Below, piece after piece: positions 31,450-41,030 of a DNA stretch of 64,000 bases. Position 1 is the first letter of the stretch. Each line of letters begins with the position of its first letter. This stretch comes from a virus, in IMG/VR virus record IMGVR_UViG_3300037451_000035, positions 1 through 64,000 of that record; one strand, written 5' to 3'. The position numbers were made by a program, and so were the translations under genes. The notes beneath the pieces are model-generated. The model saw only the letters and a program-made list of their open reading frames with translations. It did not search any database and was not told the DNA's origin.

Positions 31450-34400
31450 TCACGCCCCGACCCACGCGGTTCCGTTATAAAAAACCGGACAGACGGTTGA
31501 CCCGCCTCCCGTCAGGGCGGCCAAGAACGTGCAGGCGACGGCATCGGTGACGAACGCGAAATCGCCCTGCGATGGAGACGCCGGCAGGGTCGAGACCGTG
31601 TAGCCTCCCGTTCCCATCTGCGCTTGGCTTCGGATCGTGCCCTTGGCGAGCAGCGCGCCCTGGCCGGGATCGGTCGCGATGATGCTATTGCCGAGTGTCA
31701 GGCCGCCGCTGTTTTGCAGCCGCATGTTGATTTGTGTCGTCGTCGTCGAGTTCGCGGTTGTCGAGAAGTCAATTTGGAGGCCGTCAGCCCCAGAAGCCCA
31801 AAGCTGTGATGCGGTAAAATTTATCAGTCCTCTCGCGGCAGTATATGCGGTGTCATAACCCCGCGCTTGAATGCCGCCAATAACGCCGCTCGCGGTCGCG
31901 GTCGGAGTACCATTAGGGCCTTCCGAACGTCGAAAAGCGATGAATGATTGCTGCGCAAAGGTGTCGAGGCTCAAGCCTACAGAAGTCGAGTCTTTCCCAA
32001 GCAGGTGAATGAGAGCGTTCCCGGCCGCCGCAGGCGGCGCAGTCGCATTGGCTGAAATGACAAATGCGGCCGCGCTTGAAGAGGGCGAAGTCGTTCCAAG
32101 TGCAATTTGCGGAATACTGTTAAGCGACGCAGATGTCTTTGTTGCGGCTAAGTAAAGCGAGTTCACTAAAGCGTTTTGACTTGTCCCTGTCGATCCGGCT
32201 GGCGCGACCTGGAACTGAATCGCGCCGCCAGCACCGGTGCCCGTACCCTGCGACCCGGCGATGGTCAGCAGCGCGCCAGCCGTGTTGCTGATGCCGGCGA
32301 CGACTCCCTGCGCGCCCACGGTCTGCGCAACCGGGGCGGCGGCATCGGCGGCGCCGAGGTGCAACGTGGCGGCACTCGGTCCGGTCAGAATCGCGTTGCC
32401 GGCGACGGCAAAGTTAGTTCCGAACGTCGATGAGTCCGGCATCGTGACCGTGCCGGTGAACGTCGGCGATGCCAGCGGCGCCGCCCCGGTGACCTGGGCC
32501 ACCGCGTAGTCCCCGCTGGTCGCGACGACGGCGCCGGTGCGCCCGAACACCGAAGTCACGTCGGACGGATCGGCGGCGAAGGTATAGGTACCGGCGCCGG
32601 TGCGCTTGATGAAGCCGGTGCTAGAAAAGCCGGTGATGTTGTCGAGGCACGTTCCGCTCGCCGCCGAGCAGTTCGTGCCGCCGTTGGCGACCGCAAGCTG
32701 ACCGCTGACTGCGGCCGATGATCCCAGCGCGACTTGGCCCCAGGCGGCGAGGCCGCCGCTGACGATCATCACATTGTTCGTCGAGCCGACGCCCAGCCGC
32801 GTGACGACGTTGCTGGAACCGCCGTTCTGATAAATATCGCCCTTGGCGTCGGAGCCGAATGCCGCCGTCACCCCGCCTAGGCTGTTTGTCGATGAGGTCA
32901 GCGTCTTGTTGGTCAGCGCATCCGCCGTCGCTCGGCCGACCAGCGTGTCGGTGGCGGCCTGTACGGTGACCGTGAACGGGCTGGACGTGGAAGCCGATAC
33001 CAGCGTCACGCCGCTTAGCGCGGTCGCGCCGCCCGAGAGCAACACGCCGGTCTGAATGTTGAGGACGCCGCTGCCCGGATCATTACCCGCTAGAGCGTTG
33101 AAAGTTCCATTGCCGATCCCGACGCCGCCGCTGGCGTAAAGATGCACCGCGTTCACGGCGGTAAAGGTGCCGGTCGGCGTGATGAAAAAGAGTAGCTCGG
33201 TCCCCTTGTTCGTATTGCTGGCCCACGTCTCCGTGGCGTTGGCGCTGATCTGCGCGCCGGGCGCGACGTTGTAGGTGGAACCATTGTAGCCGCTGAACAG
33301 GACAGCCCCGATGGTGTCCCCCGCCACGAGCGCCGTGGGCGACGCGAACGTGCCGTCCGCCCGGCGCAAATTGAAGATTCCTTTATGCGCAAAGCCGTCG
33401 ATCAAGACTTCTGGCTCCTGGGTGTTGCTGCCGACCACTTGCAGATACGGCGAGCCCCCCGGAAGCGCTGGGCATCCGGTATTGGCCGTGACGCAGACCA
33501 GCGTCGAGCCGAATAGCGCCGTGCCGGTGACGGCGAGCGCGTTGCTGCCGATGGTCGCGCCGCCGACGGCAAGCGTTGTCCCGCTGGCGCCGGTCAGGTC
33601 GTTGGTGCCAGCCGTCGTCCAGTTCGTGACGCCGGCGAACGCGCCGCCGTTGTTCCACTGGATCGTGCCCGAGGCGCCGCCGGGAGTTCCGCCGCCGCTG
33701 CCGCACGCCGCGCCCGCGTCGGCAACGCCGCCGGCCGTGCCGGACGCCTGAAGGCAGTGACCGCTGGTGAGTGCGCCGACCTGATAGGCCAGGTTCGCCG
33801 CCGCGCCGGGGAACGTATAGGTGAAGCCGGACGACGGGAACGCCAGCGTCGGCGCGCCGGCGCCGGTCGTGGTCAGCGCGGCCGAGGTTGTCAGCGTGCC
33901 GCCAAGCGAAAGATTGCTGGCCGACACCGGCCCGGCCGCCATCAGGCTATTGTCCTGGTTTATTGTGAGCGCGACGCTGGGAGACGTAGCGCCATTCGCC
34001 GTGACACCGAAAATGATCTTGGTTCCCTCGGCAGAGCTGGACCAGTTCTGTGTCGCGATAAATTCAATATAAGTAGCGCTGGTCGTCCAGGCAGAGCCGT
34101 TGTAGCCATTGCCGAGAATTTGACCAAGGACGTCCCCAGAGTTCAGGGCTGTTAAAGCAGCGAACGTTCCGTGCCCCCCTTGAAGATTGATCGCTGCCCC
34201 AACGCCACCGACCGCTGTGCTCGAGATTTGCAGCATCCCAGGAAAGCCGTTCCCGGCTTGATCGAAGCCATTTATCAGCATCCCGTAATAGTTGGCCTGC
34301 AGGCTCGGGAAAGCGCCGTTCTGCGCGAAGTTAAGATTTAGCCCGAGCGTCACGCTGGAATTGATCCTCAGCAGCGTGGTCAGCGTCGGGCTGATCGACA

Positions 34401-35166
34401 GCACGACGTTGCCGGCACTCCCGGTGACTGGAAGATTCCCTAAAATTCCACCATTGTTGTAGAGAACATCGCCGCCAGTGCCGCTCGTTACGGCCGTCGT
34501 GCCAACCACGATGGACGACGCGGGTGGTGAGCACGTCGAGCCCAGCGTGCAGGTCGCGCCGTTGACGGTGACCGACGGGTTGGCAAGGTCGGCCACCGTC
34601 ACCAGCCCCGTAGCGGTGAACGCCCCGGTGATCGTTGGCGACGTGATGGTTGGCGATGCCGACAGGACGACGCTGCCGGAACCCGTGATAGGGTATTCCC
34701 CGAGCACCCCCGCGTTGTCGTAAAGCACACGGGTCGTGCTGCCGCTAAGGACCGTCGTAGTGCCAATAGTCATAGATGTCGCGGAGCCGGAGATCGTGCA
34801 GGAGCCGCCAAGCGGGCAACTTACTGAATTGATCGTGGTCGCCTGCGGACCAGCGAGGAACGGGCCAATTGTGGCGCCATTGATTCGCGCGAACAGTCCT
34901 CCGGTGGTCGTCCAGAGATCGCCATTGACCGGAGACGTCGGCGCAACGCCATGAGGAAGATTGAGCCCAGCATGTGCCGCAGTTGACGGCGCCGCAAGAA
35001 TTTCGAGACCGCTTATCGGGGTTACCGCATTGCCTTGGACGACCCACGGACTCGGCGGCGGCTGCGGACCTGGACCGCCGCCCGTATTCGGCCCTTGCGC
35101 GAGCGCCGCGACTGACGAGGCAAGAAGCGAGGCCGCGACGAGAGCAAGGCGCGCGATCTTCAGCAT
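31450..35166 (-). CDS. Long tail-fibre-type protein with signal peptide
   Basis: About 1238 residues from the Met at 35166. The N-terminus is a clear Sec signal (KIARLALVAASLLASSVAAL|AQG). The rest is Gly/Ser/Thr/Ala-rich with phage-fibre repeats, e.g. VFGRTGAVVATSGDYAVAQV, ASPTFTGTVTMPDSSTFGTN, and many NNGG...GNLPVTG motifs. It ends with QGDFAFVTDAVACTFLAALT ... VFYNGTAWVGA, typical of fibre/host-recognition proteins. A signal peptide on a virion protein is odd, but similar 'exported fibre' genes are seen in alphaproteobacterial phages. Low-complexity repeats hinder domain calls. Confidence 0.7.
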   Translation of the reverse strand: MLKIARLALVAASLLASSVAALAQGPNTGGGPGPQPPPSPWVVQGNAVTPISGLEILAAPSTAAHAGLNLPHGVAPTSPVNGDLWTTTGGLFARINGATIGPFLAGPQATTINSVSCPLGGSCTISGSATSMTIGTTTVLSGSTTRVLYDNAGVLGEYPITGSGSVVLSASPTITSPTITGAFTATGLVTVADLANPSVTVNGATCTLGSTCSPPASSIVVGTTAVTSGTGGDVLYNNGGILGNLPVTGSAGNVVLSISPTLTTLLRINSSVTLGLNLNFAQNGAFPSLQANYYGMLINGFDQAGNGFPGMLQISSTAVGGVGAAINLQGGHGTFAALTALNSGDVLGQILGNGYNGSAWTTSATYIEFIATQNWSSSAEGTKIIFGVTANGATSPSVALTINQDNSLMAAGPVSASNLSLGGTLTTSAALTTTGAGAPTLAFPSSGFTYTFPGAAANLAYQVGALTSGHCLQASGTAGGVADAGAACGSGGGTPGGASGTIQWNNGGAFAGVTNWTTAGTNDLTGASGTTLAVGGATIGSNALAVTGTALFGSTLVCVTANTGCPALPGGSPYLQVVGSNTQEPEVLIDGFAHKGIFNLRRADGTFASPTALVAGDTIGAVLFSGYNGSTYNVAPGAQISANATETWASNTNKGTELLFFITPTGTFTAVNAVHLYASGGVGIGNGTFNALAGNDPGSGVLNIQTGVLLSGGATALSGVTLVSASTSSPFTVTVQAATDTLVGRATADALTNKTLTSSTNSLGGVTAAFGSDAKGDIYQNGGSSNVVTRLGVGSTNNVMIVSGGLAAWGQVALGSSAAVSGQLAVANGGTNCSAASGTCLDNITGFSSTGFIKRTGAGTYTFAADPSDVTSVFGRTGAVVATSGDYAVAQVTGAAPLASPTFTGTVTMPDSSTFGTNFAVAGNAILTGPSAATLHLGAADAAAPVAQTVGAQGVVAGISNTAGALLTIAGSQGTGTGAGGAIQFQVAPAGSTGTSQNALVNSLYLAATKTSASLNSIPQIALGTTSPSSSAAAFVISANATAPPAAAGNALIHLLGKDSTSVGLSLDTFAQQSFIAFRRSEGPNGTPTATASGVIGGIQARGYDTAYTAARGLINFTASQLWASGADGLQIDFSTTANSTTTTQINMRLQNSGGLTLGNSIIATDPGQGALLAKGTIRSQAQMGTGGYTVSTLPASPSQGDFAFVTDAVACTFLAALTGGGSTVCPVFYNGTAWVGA

Positions 35167-35204
35167 TTTCTTTCTTCCAGATATTTGATCCGCCAAGCGG
35201 TTCC

Positions 35205-35525
35205 CTACCACGAGACTCCCGCGATCTTATGTCCGCTGCCCGCGGCATTCATCGAGGTCGGCGTCGTTTGACCAGCGATCACTTCCCAGCTTCCGCCGGG
35301 AGGGATTCGGAAATTAGTGCCGTTGACGCCGCCGGCCACCCCCGGCGCGGCCGCGGTCGTGACAGGATTGACGATCAGATCCTCGGCCGTCGCGAGGCCC
35401 TGGTCGCCGGCGAGAAGGGGATTCTGCAAGAAGCCGCCGTTCGGATTCGGTCCAAACGCATTGACCGCCGTATTGCCAGTGGCGACCTGCGAATTGAGCG
35501 CCGGGATCGGCGTGACGCCTGCCAT
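35205..35525 (-). CDS. Small structural protein related to the N-terminus of 37555-38628
   Basis: 106 residues. The block PNPNGGFLQNPLLAGDQGLA ... SMNAAGSGHKIAGVSW is recognisably similar to FGPLLGGFIQNPFNAADEGL ... AKSAGHKIAGIVL in the larger protein at 37555-38628, so the two genes share a domain. Probably a fibre-attachment or decoration piece. It lies just upstream (in transcription) of the long fibre. Confidence 0.6.
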   Translation of the reverse strand: MAGVTPIPALNSQVATGNTAVNAFGPNPNGGFLQNPLLAGDQGLATAEDLIVNPVTTAAAPGVAGGVNGTNFRIPPGGSWEVIAGQTTPTSMNAAGSGHKIAGVSW

Positions 35526-35527
35526 TT

Positions 35528-36907
35528 TCAGCCCACCATGCGCAACGGTTCGTTGTCGTTTGCCGCCGGCTCCAGCGCCGACATGATTTCTTCCACGATG
35601 ATGCTGCTCGACGGCGCGTAGGTCGCGGCAATGTCGTTAACCACGATATTGTTGGCCGAGGATTTGCCGAAAATATAATAGGTCAGCGAGCTCGTCGTGA
35701 AAGGCGAGTCGATACCGCGGATCGGCTGAATACAAACCTGGACCGCGCAAGTGAACGATCCCTGATCACCAAACAGAGTCGGCGCCGTTCCCCGCGAAAG
35801 CTGCACGATGCCATTTGAGCCGGAGCCGCCGAGCACATTCACGTTGCTCGATACCTTGATGACATTCGCCGCCGACGTCGGCACGATCGTTGCCGAGATT
35901 CCGGTTTGCGTCTGGGTGGTAAGCAGCGTCGTTTGCGTAGTGTTCGGCGCCGGAGCGACGATCTGCACCGTATCGCCCGGCTTTTTGATACCGGGACCGA
36001 AAAGCTGCACAAAGGTCGGCCCAGTCGCCCAAGTGCCGGCCGTCACTTCGCTGATTTCGAGGTAGCCGAGGATGCGGATCGCCTTGTTGGTTACCGATGT
36101 TGTCCCGCAGGCCAGAACTTGCGCAAGGCTACTGCCGTTGTTGTTGGTGTTGCTGGTCCAGAGAATCCCTTCATTGATCGCGGCAACAGAGGTTCCGCTG
36201 AGAGCATTGAACGCGCAGAGCGCGACCGTCCCAGCATTGTTGATAGCGATGATCCAGAGCCGACACATGTTGCCGCTGGTGCACCCCATCGACAGGGTGG
36301 AATTGACCGTGAAGCTTAGAGCGCTTTGAAGCGAGACGATGACGGGATCACCATTGGCAATCGTGGTGTCTCGGAATGGGATCAACACCGGATTGGTCAC
36401 GCTCGGGTCGCTGCCATTGTTGCCTTTGATCGCGATGGTCAGGTTGTTGGACCCGACGCTGGCATTGAGTTGCAGATTGACCGGCACCCCGAATTGGAGC
36501 GACGAGTTCGCCAGATTGGCGACTGCCACCGTCGTGCTCGTCACACTGAGTAGAACGAAGACGGTTCCGTTGTACATTAGGAGCGCCGGCTGGCCCGCTA
36601 CAAGTTCGGTGCCGGTGAGCGCGACGAGCCCCGCCGATGTCGGTTTGTTGATTGCGATTGGACCGATGGAATTGAGATTTAATGTCGCGGCCGTAGTATT
36701 GCCTGTGGCCGGCGCCGGCGTAAGCTTCACTAGCACGTTCAGCACATCGGCGTAGGAAACCACGTTCGGCAAAGTGCCCGTGATCGTATTCGTTCCAGCC
36801 ACAGATTGAATGGCTGTCGCCTGATCAGCGAATTGCGCGCGCGCGGGAAGCATCGCCGCCGCAAAGACGAACAGCGCGACCAGAGCGGCGCCGATTTTCT
36901 TCATCAT
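35528..36907 (-). CDS. Fibre-region protein with signal peptide
   Basis: 459 residues; ATG 36907 follows TTTGGAGCTTCAAGCC. Signal peptide (KKIGAALVALFVFAAAMLPA|RAQF). The mature part is beta-rich and Asn/Thr-rich (LNLNSIGPIAINKPTSAGLV, ALTGTELVAGQPALLMYNGT typical of fibre proteins; later TTLLTTQTQTGISATIVPTS). Ends IIVEEIMSALEPAAND. A second virion-type protein with an export signal beside the long fibre. Confidence 0.65.
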   Translation of the reverse strand: MMKKIGAALVALFVFAAAMLPARAQFADQATAIQSVAGTNTITGTLPNVVSYADVLNVLVKLTPAPATGNTTAATLNLNSIGPIAINKPTSAGLVALTGTELVAGQPALLMYNGTVFVLLSVTSTTVAVANLANSSLQFGVPVNLQLNASVGSNNLTIAIKGNNGSDPSVTNPVLIPFRDTTIANGDPVIVSLQSALSFTVNSTLSMGCTSGNMCRLWIIAINNAGTVALCAFNALSGTSVAAINEGILWTSNTNNNGSSLAQVLACGTTSVTNKAIRILGYLEISEVTAGTWATGPTFVQLFGPGIKKPGDTVQIVAPAPNTTQTTLLTTQTQTGISATIVPTSAANVIKVSSNVNVLGGSGSNGIVQLSRGTAPTLFGDQGSFTCAVQVCIQPIRGIDSPFTTSSLTYYIFGKSSANNIVVNDIAATYAPSSSIIVEEIMSALEPAANDNEPLRMVG

Positions 36908-37533
36908 GGCTTGAAGCTCCAAAGGCTGGGTGCATAGAACCGGAACTTAGCGCTTTGCCCATTCACGTTCAAAACGGCGGTCGGCTGACCATCCGGCCCG
37001 GTCGTTCCGCCCGGAAAGCTGACCGTGACTGGAAAGGCATTGAAATTCTTGGCGAGGTCTTCGATCCAATAGGTTTGCCCGTCGGATGAAGTCGGAAGCG
37101 TCGTCGAAGACGCCGCGGGAGCGACGAGACGATTGAGGCCGACACCGCCGCCGGCGTCCGATGTCGTCATAGCGAAAGCGCCCGAGGCCGTCACGATGCG
37201 CGCCGGCGAGAGCGCCGCCGTTTGCTGCATCGCCGCCATCTGGCCCGCCGTGCACAGATTGGCGATCAGATCGCCGGCAAGCCAATTCTGGGCGACGGTG
37301 CCCTCTTGGGCGCGCACGATGGTGGTAAAGGTGTCCCCGGTGCGGACCGTGCAATAGACGATTTCGGTGAGCAATCCGGTCGCCGCATCGTTCAAGGTCG
37401 CGGCAAATTCCTGCTGTGCACTCGGATTCGGGAACTCGGCGCCTTGGCCCGAGGCGACCGTAAGCGTGGTCGCACTGTTCGAAATCGGCGCTGCCAGCGT
37501 CGACGAGGCGTCATTCGCGAACAGAAAGATCAT
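36904..37533 (-). CDS. Tail-fibre-associated protein
   Basis: 209 residues. FANDASSTLAAPISNSATTL, FAATLNDAATGLLTEIVYCT, RAQEGTVAQNWLAGDLIANL is a domain often found in phage fibre-attachment proteins ('RAQEGT...W..GD...'); the C-terminal half (NRLVAPAASSTTLPTSSDGQ) is beta-rich. No signal peptide. Coupled to the signal-peptide gene by an ATGA overlap. Confidence 0.7.
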   Translation of the reverse strand: MIFLFANDASSTLAAPISNSATTLTVASGQGAEFPNPSAQQEFAATLNDAATGLLTEIVYCTVRTGDTFTTIVRAQEGTVAQNWLAGDLIANLCTAGQMAAMQQTAALSPARIVTASGAFAMTTSDAGGGVGLNRLVAPAASSTTLPTSSDGQTYWIEDLAKNFNAFPVTVSFPGGTTGPDGQPTAVLNVNGQSAKFRFYAPSLWSFKP

Positions 37534-37554
37534 GTGAGCATCCCCTCGCCGCCA

Positions 37555-38628
37555 TTAGAAGTTCGCGGCATACGAATACTGGAACGGAAGCTGCAGCACC
37601 CCGGACTCGATAGCCTGCTTTAACACAGGTTCGAGCGGAAATTGAGTGCCCCCAGGCACAAATTGTGTCAGCAGCCGATTATAGGCCATCCGATTGAAGC
37701 CGAATCGATTGTAGAGCGCGCCGCCCAGGATTGTCCGCACGCCGGGTGTGATGCTGATCGAGATAACCCCGGGCCCGGTGGTGACGCTAATCAGGGACGT
37801 GTTATCCACATTCGGCGCCGTCCCGTTCGGCCCGGTCAGGAAGCGCATAATCCGCCGCTTCAGCCATCGGATATTGAAGCGATTGCCGTCGCCACGATAG
37901 AGGTTCCAAGTCAGAATCCGCTTGAAGACGTCGTCGGTCGTAAACGCGATATTGGTCGGGCCGACGATCTTCGAGACGTTGAACGGAATCGTATTGAACG
38001 CCCAGGTGTTGTACGGGCCGCGACGGCGATTGCGCCCGGAGGACAGCGTCGGCCGGACCATGCCGTAGAGCCCGGCCGCCACCCAATCGAGCAGCGATCC
38101 GGCGATCGACAGGTCGGAATAGACCGGCAAAGGCGTGCCGACGAACCAATCGACATACCCTTGCGCCAGCGAATTGTAGGCCGCAACGAAGGCCGCGCAG
38201 GATTCGTCGTCGTTATATTGCTGGTAGAGATAGGACGGAATGATTTTCGTGAGCGTCGTCGGCTTGGCCGGCGGAAACGAGCCGGCCTGCGGCGTCGGCG
38301 GAAAAGGTGACGGCGGCTGGAGGACGATGCCAGCGATCTTGTGCCCGGCGCTCTTGGCATTGACGCTGACCTTGGTGGCGAGGCCCGCCGGGAAGGTAAA
38401 AAGCGCTCCGGGCTGGATTGCCTGCGTCGTCGCCGTCTCTTCCGCGGCCGCCGGATTGCCGCTGACGTCGACATAGATCGGCTCCGAAGCGGCCAAGCCC
38501 TCATCGGCGGCATTGAATGGATTTTGAATAAATCCGCCCAGCAAAGGACCGAAGGCGACGTCGATCGGATGGCCGCCAGTGCGCACAAAGGTTTGCGCCA
38601 AGGGAAGGACGACGACCGGATTTGCCAT
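37555..38628 (-). CDS. Baseplate/fibre-attachment protein (DUF2612-like)
   Basis: 357 residues. Residues 1-105 share a domain with the small protein at 35205-35525; residues about 120-357 (YLYQQYNDDESCAAFVAAYN, YVDWFVGTPLPVYSDLSIAG, FNIRWLKRRIMRFLTG ... GGALYNRFGFNRMAYNRLLT) resemble phage baseplate proteins that follow gpJ, where DUF2612-type proteins sit. Function inferred from order. Confidence 0.65.
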   Translation of the reverse strand: MANPVVVLPLAQTFVRTGGHPIDVAFGPLLGGFIQNPFNAADEGLAASEPIYVDVSGNPAAAEETATTQAIQPGALFTFPAGLATKVSVNAKSAGHKIAGIVLQPPSPFPPTPQAGSFPPAKPTTLTKIIPSYLYQQYNDDESCAAFVAAYNSLAQGYVDWFVGTPLPVYSDLSIAGSLLDWVAAGLYGMVRPTLSSGRNRRRGPYNTWAFNTIPFNVSKIVGPTNIAFTTDDVFKRILTWNLYRGDGNRFNIRWLKRRIMRFLTGPNGTAPNVDNTSLISVTTGPGVISISITPGVRTILGGALYNRFGFNRMAYNRLLTQFVPGGTQFPLEPVLKQAIESGVLQLPFQYSYAANF

Positions 38629-38632
38629 TGCG

Positions 38633-40075
38633 CTATGCCTGGGTGACCGTCACGCTGCCCGGGGCGGCGAAGAAGAACGACTCCGGGTCGCCGAAGATCA
38701 GTTGCCCGACCGGCGCGGTGCCGATGCTGTTGATCGAGACGGAAAACGAAAGCGCCGAGATTGTCGTCGGGTCGAGGACCGAGGCCACCGCTTCGACGAA
38801 AGCGGCGCTGAGTTCCAGCAGACTCATCGGCGCGCCGACCAGTATCGAATTGACGTAGGCGATGATCGCGGGCGCGGCGAGTTGCGACACCGAGGCTTGG
38901 CTGACGAAATTCGCAAGCGTCGTGTTCCAGCTTACCGCAATCGTCACTGTCTGCTGGGGTGGCGAGACAAAGGGAATCGCATACAGATTTGGAGGATCGA
39001 CGATGTTCGGAGTCACATTGCGGGGATTTGGCGAGCAGACGCCGCCGCTGACATAGGGCGCCATCAGCGAAGTATTGACCGGGATGCTGAAGCGTTTTTC
39101 GTCGACGACTGTGATCACGAAAGGCGTGCCATTGATCGGCGGCCCGACAATCCCGCTCATGGTCACGGTTTCGCCGGTCGTATAGCCGTGATTGAGATTC
39201 GTCGTCACCACGCCGGGATTGGCCGACGAGATATTGGTGATCAGCAACGTCGATCCGACCAGCACCGAGATATCGAGCCCCGAGGCGAAAATGGCACCGG
39301 CCACCAGATAGGGGTCGCCGCCGCCGACAATGATTTCCCAGCCGCCGCCGGACTGCTGGAGCGTCGAGATCAGCCGCGCTTGGACGCCGGCCACCTGATT
39401 TAAGAGCGTCTTCAGATAGGCCGTGGTGCCGGTTGAGACCGATTGCAGCGCTTGATTGACGCGCGCGCGATATGCCTCTTCCGTCTCGGCATTCGGATTG
39501 CCGGGAATGCCCGGCGCCGGATTGAAGCACGAGATCGCAAAGCGCGTGGTGTCGTAGGAACTGACGATTTGCGAGACGGCATCGGTCGCAATCGCCCATG
39601 AGCCCGGAATCGTCGCCAAGCAAAAGAGTGCCGGCGACGTGCCACCCGAATCGGTCACCCCGCCGTCTTGGACCACATACTGATAGGTGCCGTCGGAGAC
39701 GGTGAATCCGACCGGGATCACATAGCCGGGCACCGGGTTGGTGCTGGCGTCGAGCACGACGAATTGCACAAAAACCGAAGTGTTCGTAGGCACGCCCGGC
39801 GCAGATCCAGGCCCGATGAAAAGTTGCCCCAGCGCCAAGAGCAGGAAGGCGTTGGCGCCCATGGTGGTGAGCGAATTGATCGTCTCGACGCGGGCGCTGT
39901 CGATCTCGGCGATGCCGTAGACCTCGGTGCTCGAGATATCCTCGATCATCGAGCCCGGCAGAATCGCCGTATAGCCGGGGACCGCGGAGGCGACGAGCGC
40001 GATCAGCGCGGCTTGAATGACGGCCGGAGGCGTCGGCTGCGGGCCTGCGGCGGTGATGACGAGAGGAAAGCTCAT
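38633..40075 (-). CDS. Baseplate J-like protein
   Basis: 480 residues. YTAILPGSMIEDISSTEVYG, FVQFVVLDASTNPVPGYVIP, TEEAYRARVNQALQSVSTGT and YLKTLLNQVAGVQARL follow the gpJ/T4-gp6 family (Baseplate_J, Mu gp47-like). A small inserted beta module (HGYTTGETVTMSGIVGPPIN, GTPFVITVVDEKRFSIPV) lies at about 290-340. A baseplate wedge protein joining hub and fibres. Overlaps the gp25-like gene by 4 bases. Confidence 0.88.
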   Translation of the reverse strand: MSFPLVITAAGPQPTPPAVIQAALIALVASAVPGYTAILPGSMIEDISSTEVYGIAEIDSARVETINSLTTMGANAFLLLALGQLFIGPGSAPGVPTNTSVFVQFVVLDASTNPVPGYVIPVGFTVSDGTYQYVVQDGGVTDSGGTSPALFCLATIPGSWAIATDAVSQIVSSYDTTRFAISCFNPAPGIPGNPNAETEEAYRARVNQALQSVSTGTTAYLKTLLNQVAGVQARLISTLQQSGGGWEIIVGGGDPYLVAGAIFASGLDISVLVGSTLLITNISSANPGVVTTNLNHGYTTGETVTMSGIVGPPINGTPFVITVVDEKRFSIPVNTSLMAPYVSGGVCSPNPRNVTPNIVDPPNLYAIPFVSPPQQTVTIAVSWNTTLANFVSQASVSQLAAPAIIAYVNSILVGAPMSLLELSAAFVEAVASVLDPTTISALSFSVSINSIGTAPVGQLIFGDPESFFFAAPGSVTVTQA

Positions 40076-40419
40076 TGCGCCACCGTCGCTGAAATCTTGA
40101 CCCCGGTATTCGTGGTCACGTTCACCTTATACGTCGGCTTTTGCGCGCCCGGAACCCGGCTGATAATGAGCGCTGCAAAATAGGGAGCGAACTGCTGTTG
40201 CGTTCGCGCAACGTCATAATCCGGCCAGAGCTGCTGAATCACAGCTTGCTGGGCGGAAATTCCGAACGCTGCGTAAAAGGGGCTTTCCCCAAGATTCAGT
40301 TGAAGGCACTGCAAGAGCGTCGTCAGCCAGATGGCGTCATTGCTCCCGTTCGGGTCGGTCTGAACGACCTTCCACTGATAGGTGCCGTCGGGATTGTACG
40401 TGCGGCCATAGGTGCGAAT
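40072..40419 (-). CDS. gp25-like baseplate wedge protein with a probable ATT start
   Basis: 115 residues if started at ATT 40419 (RTYGRTYNPDGTYQWKVVQT), which sits 8 bases after the strong site AAGGGGG. No ATG/GTG/TTG exists in frame before 40314. LLQCLQLNLGESPFYAAFGI is the T4 gp25/GPW-family core, then QQLWPDYDVARTQQQFAPYF and VNVTTNTGVKISATVAQ. It nucleates wedge assembly next to gpJ. The non-standard start might keep its level low. Confidence 0.8.
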   Translation of the reverse strand: MRTYGRTYNPDGTYQWKVVQTDPNGSNDAIWLTTLLQCLQLNLGESPFYAAFGISAQQAVIQQLWPDYDVARTQQQFAPYFAALIISRVPGAQKPTYKVNVTTNTGVKISATVAQ

Positions 40420-40442
40420 TGGAGCATCCCCCTTGCGAAGCT

Positions 40443-41030
40443 TTATACCACGTTGACGACGTTGCCGTTATTCCAGAGCGAGCCGGGCGGCAGGCCCGCG
40501 GCGGAGACCGGAAGCGTCGTGATTTGCACGCTCTTGCCGAGCGGGACCTTGATCACCGCGCCGGCCGCGGACACGGTGAGCACGCTGGCCTTATCCACAG
40601 TCCGGAGAATGCAGCCGTCGGGCCCGTAGAGCACATAGGCGCGCGCGTCGTCGGTCGAGCCGAACCCGGTGTTGCCGACCGGAATGAAAATCAGCGCCGA
40701 GAGATTGCCGGGCAGCGAGAGATCGGCATTGCCGCCGCCGAGCCCGGTCACGTTCCCGATATAGGTGTCCATCGACCAGACGACGCCCTTGACGCCGGCG
40801 CCGAGCGGCGCGCGGGCGAATTGCGACGTCGCCACCGCGCATTGGACGTTCGGCAAGGTGAAGAGGCTGGTTTGCACAAGGAAATTCACCGTGGCGATGG
40901 TTCCGGTCCCGTCGATCGAGACGATTTGCGCCGGCAGCGCCTTGCCGAGAAGCGCAATCGCGTCTTGAACCTTCTTCTGGGCGGCGTTCTGCAGCGAGAT
41001 CGCCAGCGGCGTCTTTTGCGCGTTCCTCAA
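40443..41030 (-). CDS. Baseplate puncturing spike-like protein (Gp138/gpV-like)
   Basis: 195 residues from TTG 41030, overlapping the hub stop (TTGA) behind CAGGGAG. A helical start (NAQKTPLAISLQNAAQKKVQ) precedes an OB-like beta domain: IVSIDGTGTIATVNFLVQTS, VVWSMDTYIGNVTGLGGG, then DARAYVLYGPDGCILRTVDK and GAVIKVPLGKSVQI, as in Gp138/Mu gp45-type spikes. Ends in a short Val-rich tail. Expected to form the membrane-piercing tip. Confidence 0.75.
   Translation of the reverse strand: MRNAQKTPLAISLQNAAQKKVQDAIALLGKALPAQIVSIDGTGTIATVNFLVQTSLFTLPNVQCAVATSQFARAPLGAGVKGVVWSMDTYIGNVTGLGGGNADLSLPGNLSALIFIPVGNTGFGSTDDARAYVLYGPDGCILRTVDKASVLTVSAAGAVIKVPLGKSVQITTLPVSAAGLPPGSLWNNGNVVNVV

Noticed and set aside
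37911-39623. 570-codon frame overlapping the gpJ-like and DUF2612-like genes
   Set aside because: Out-of-frame shadow with extreme Arg/Ser/Pro content; both real genes are well supported.
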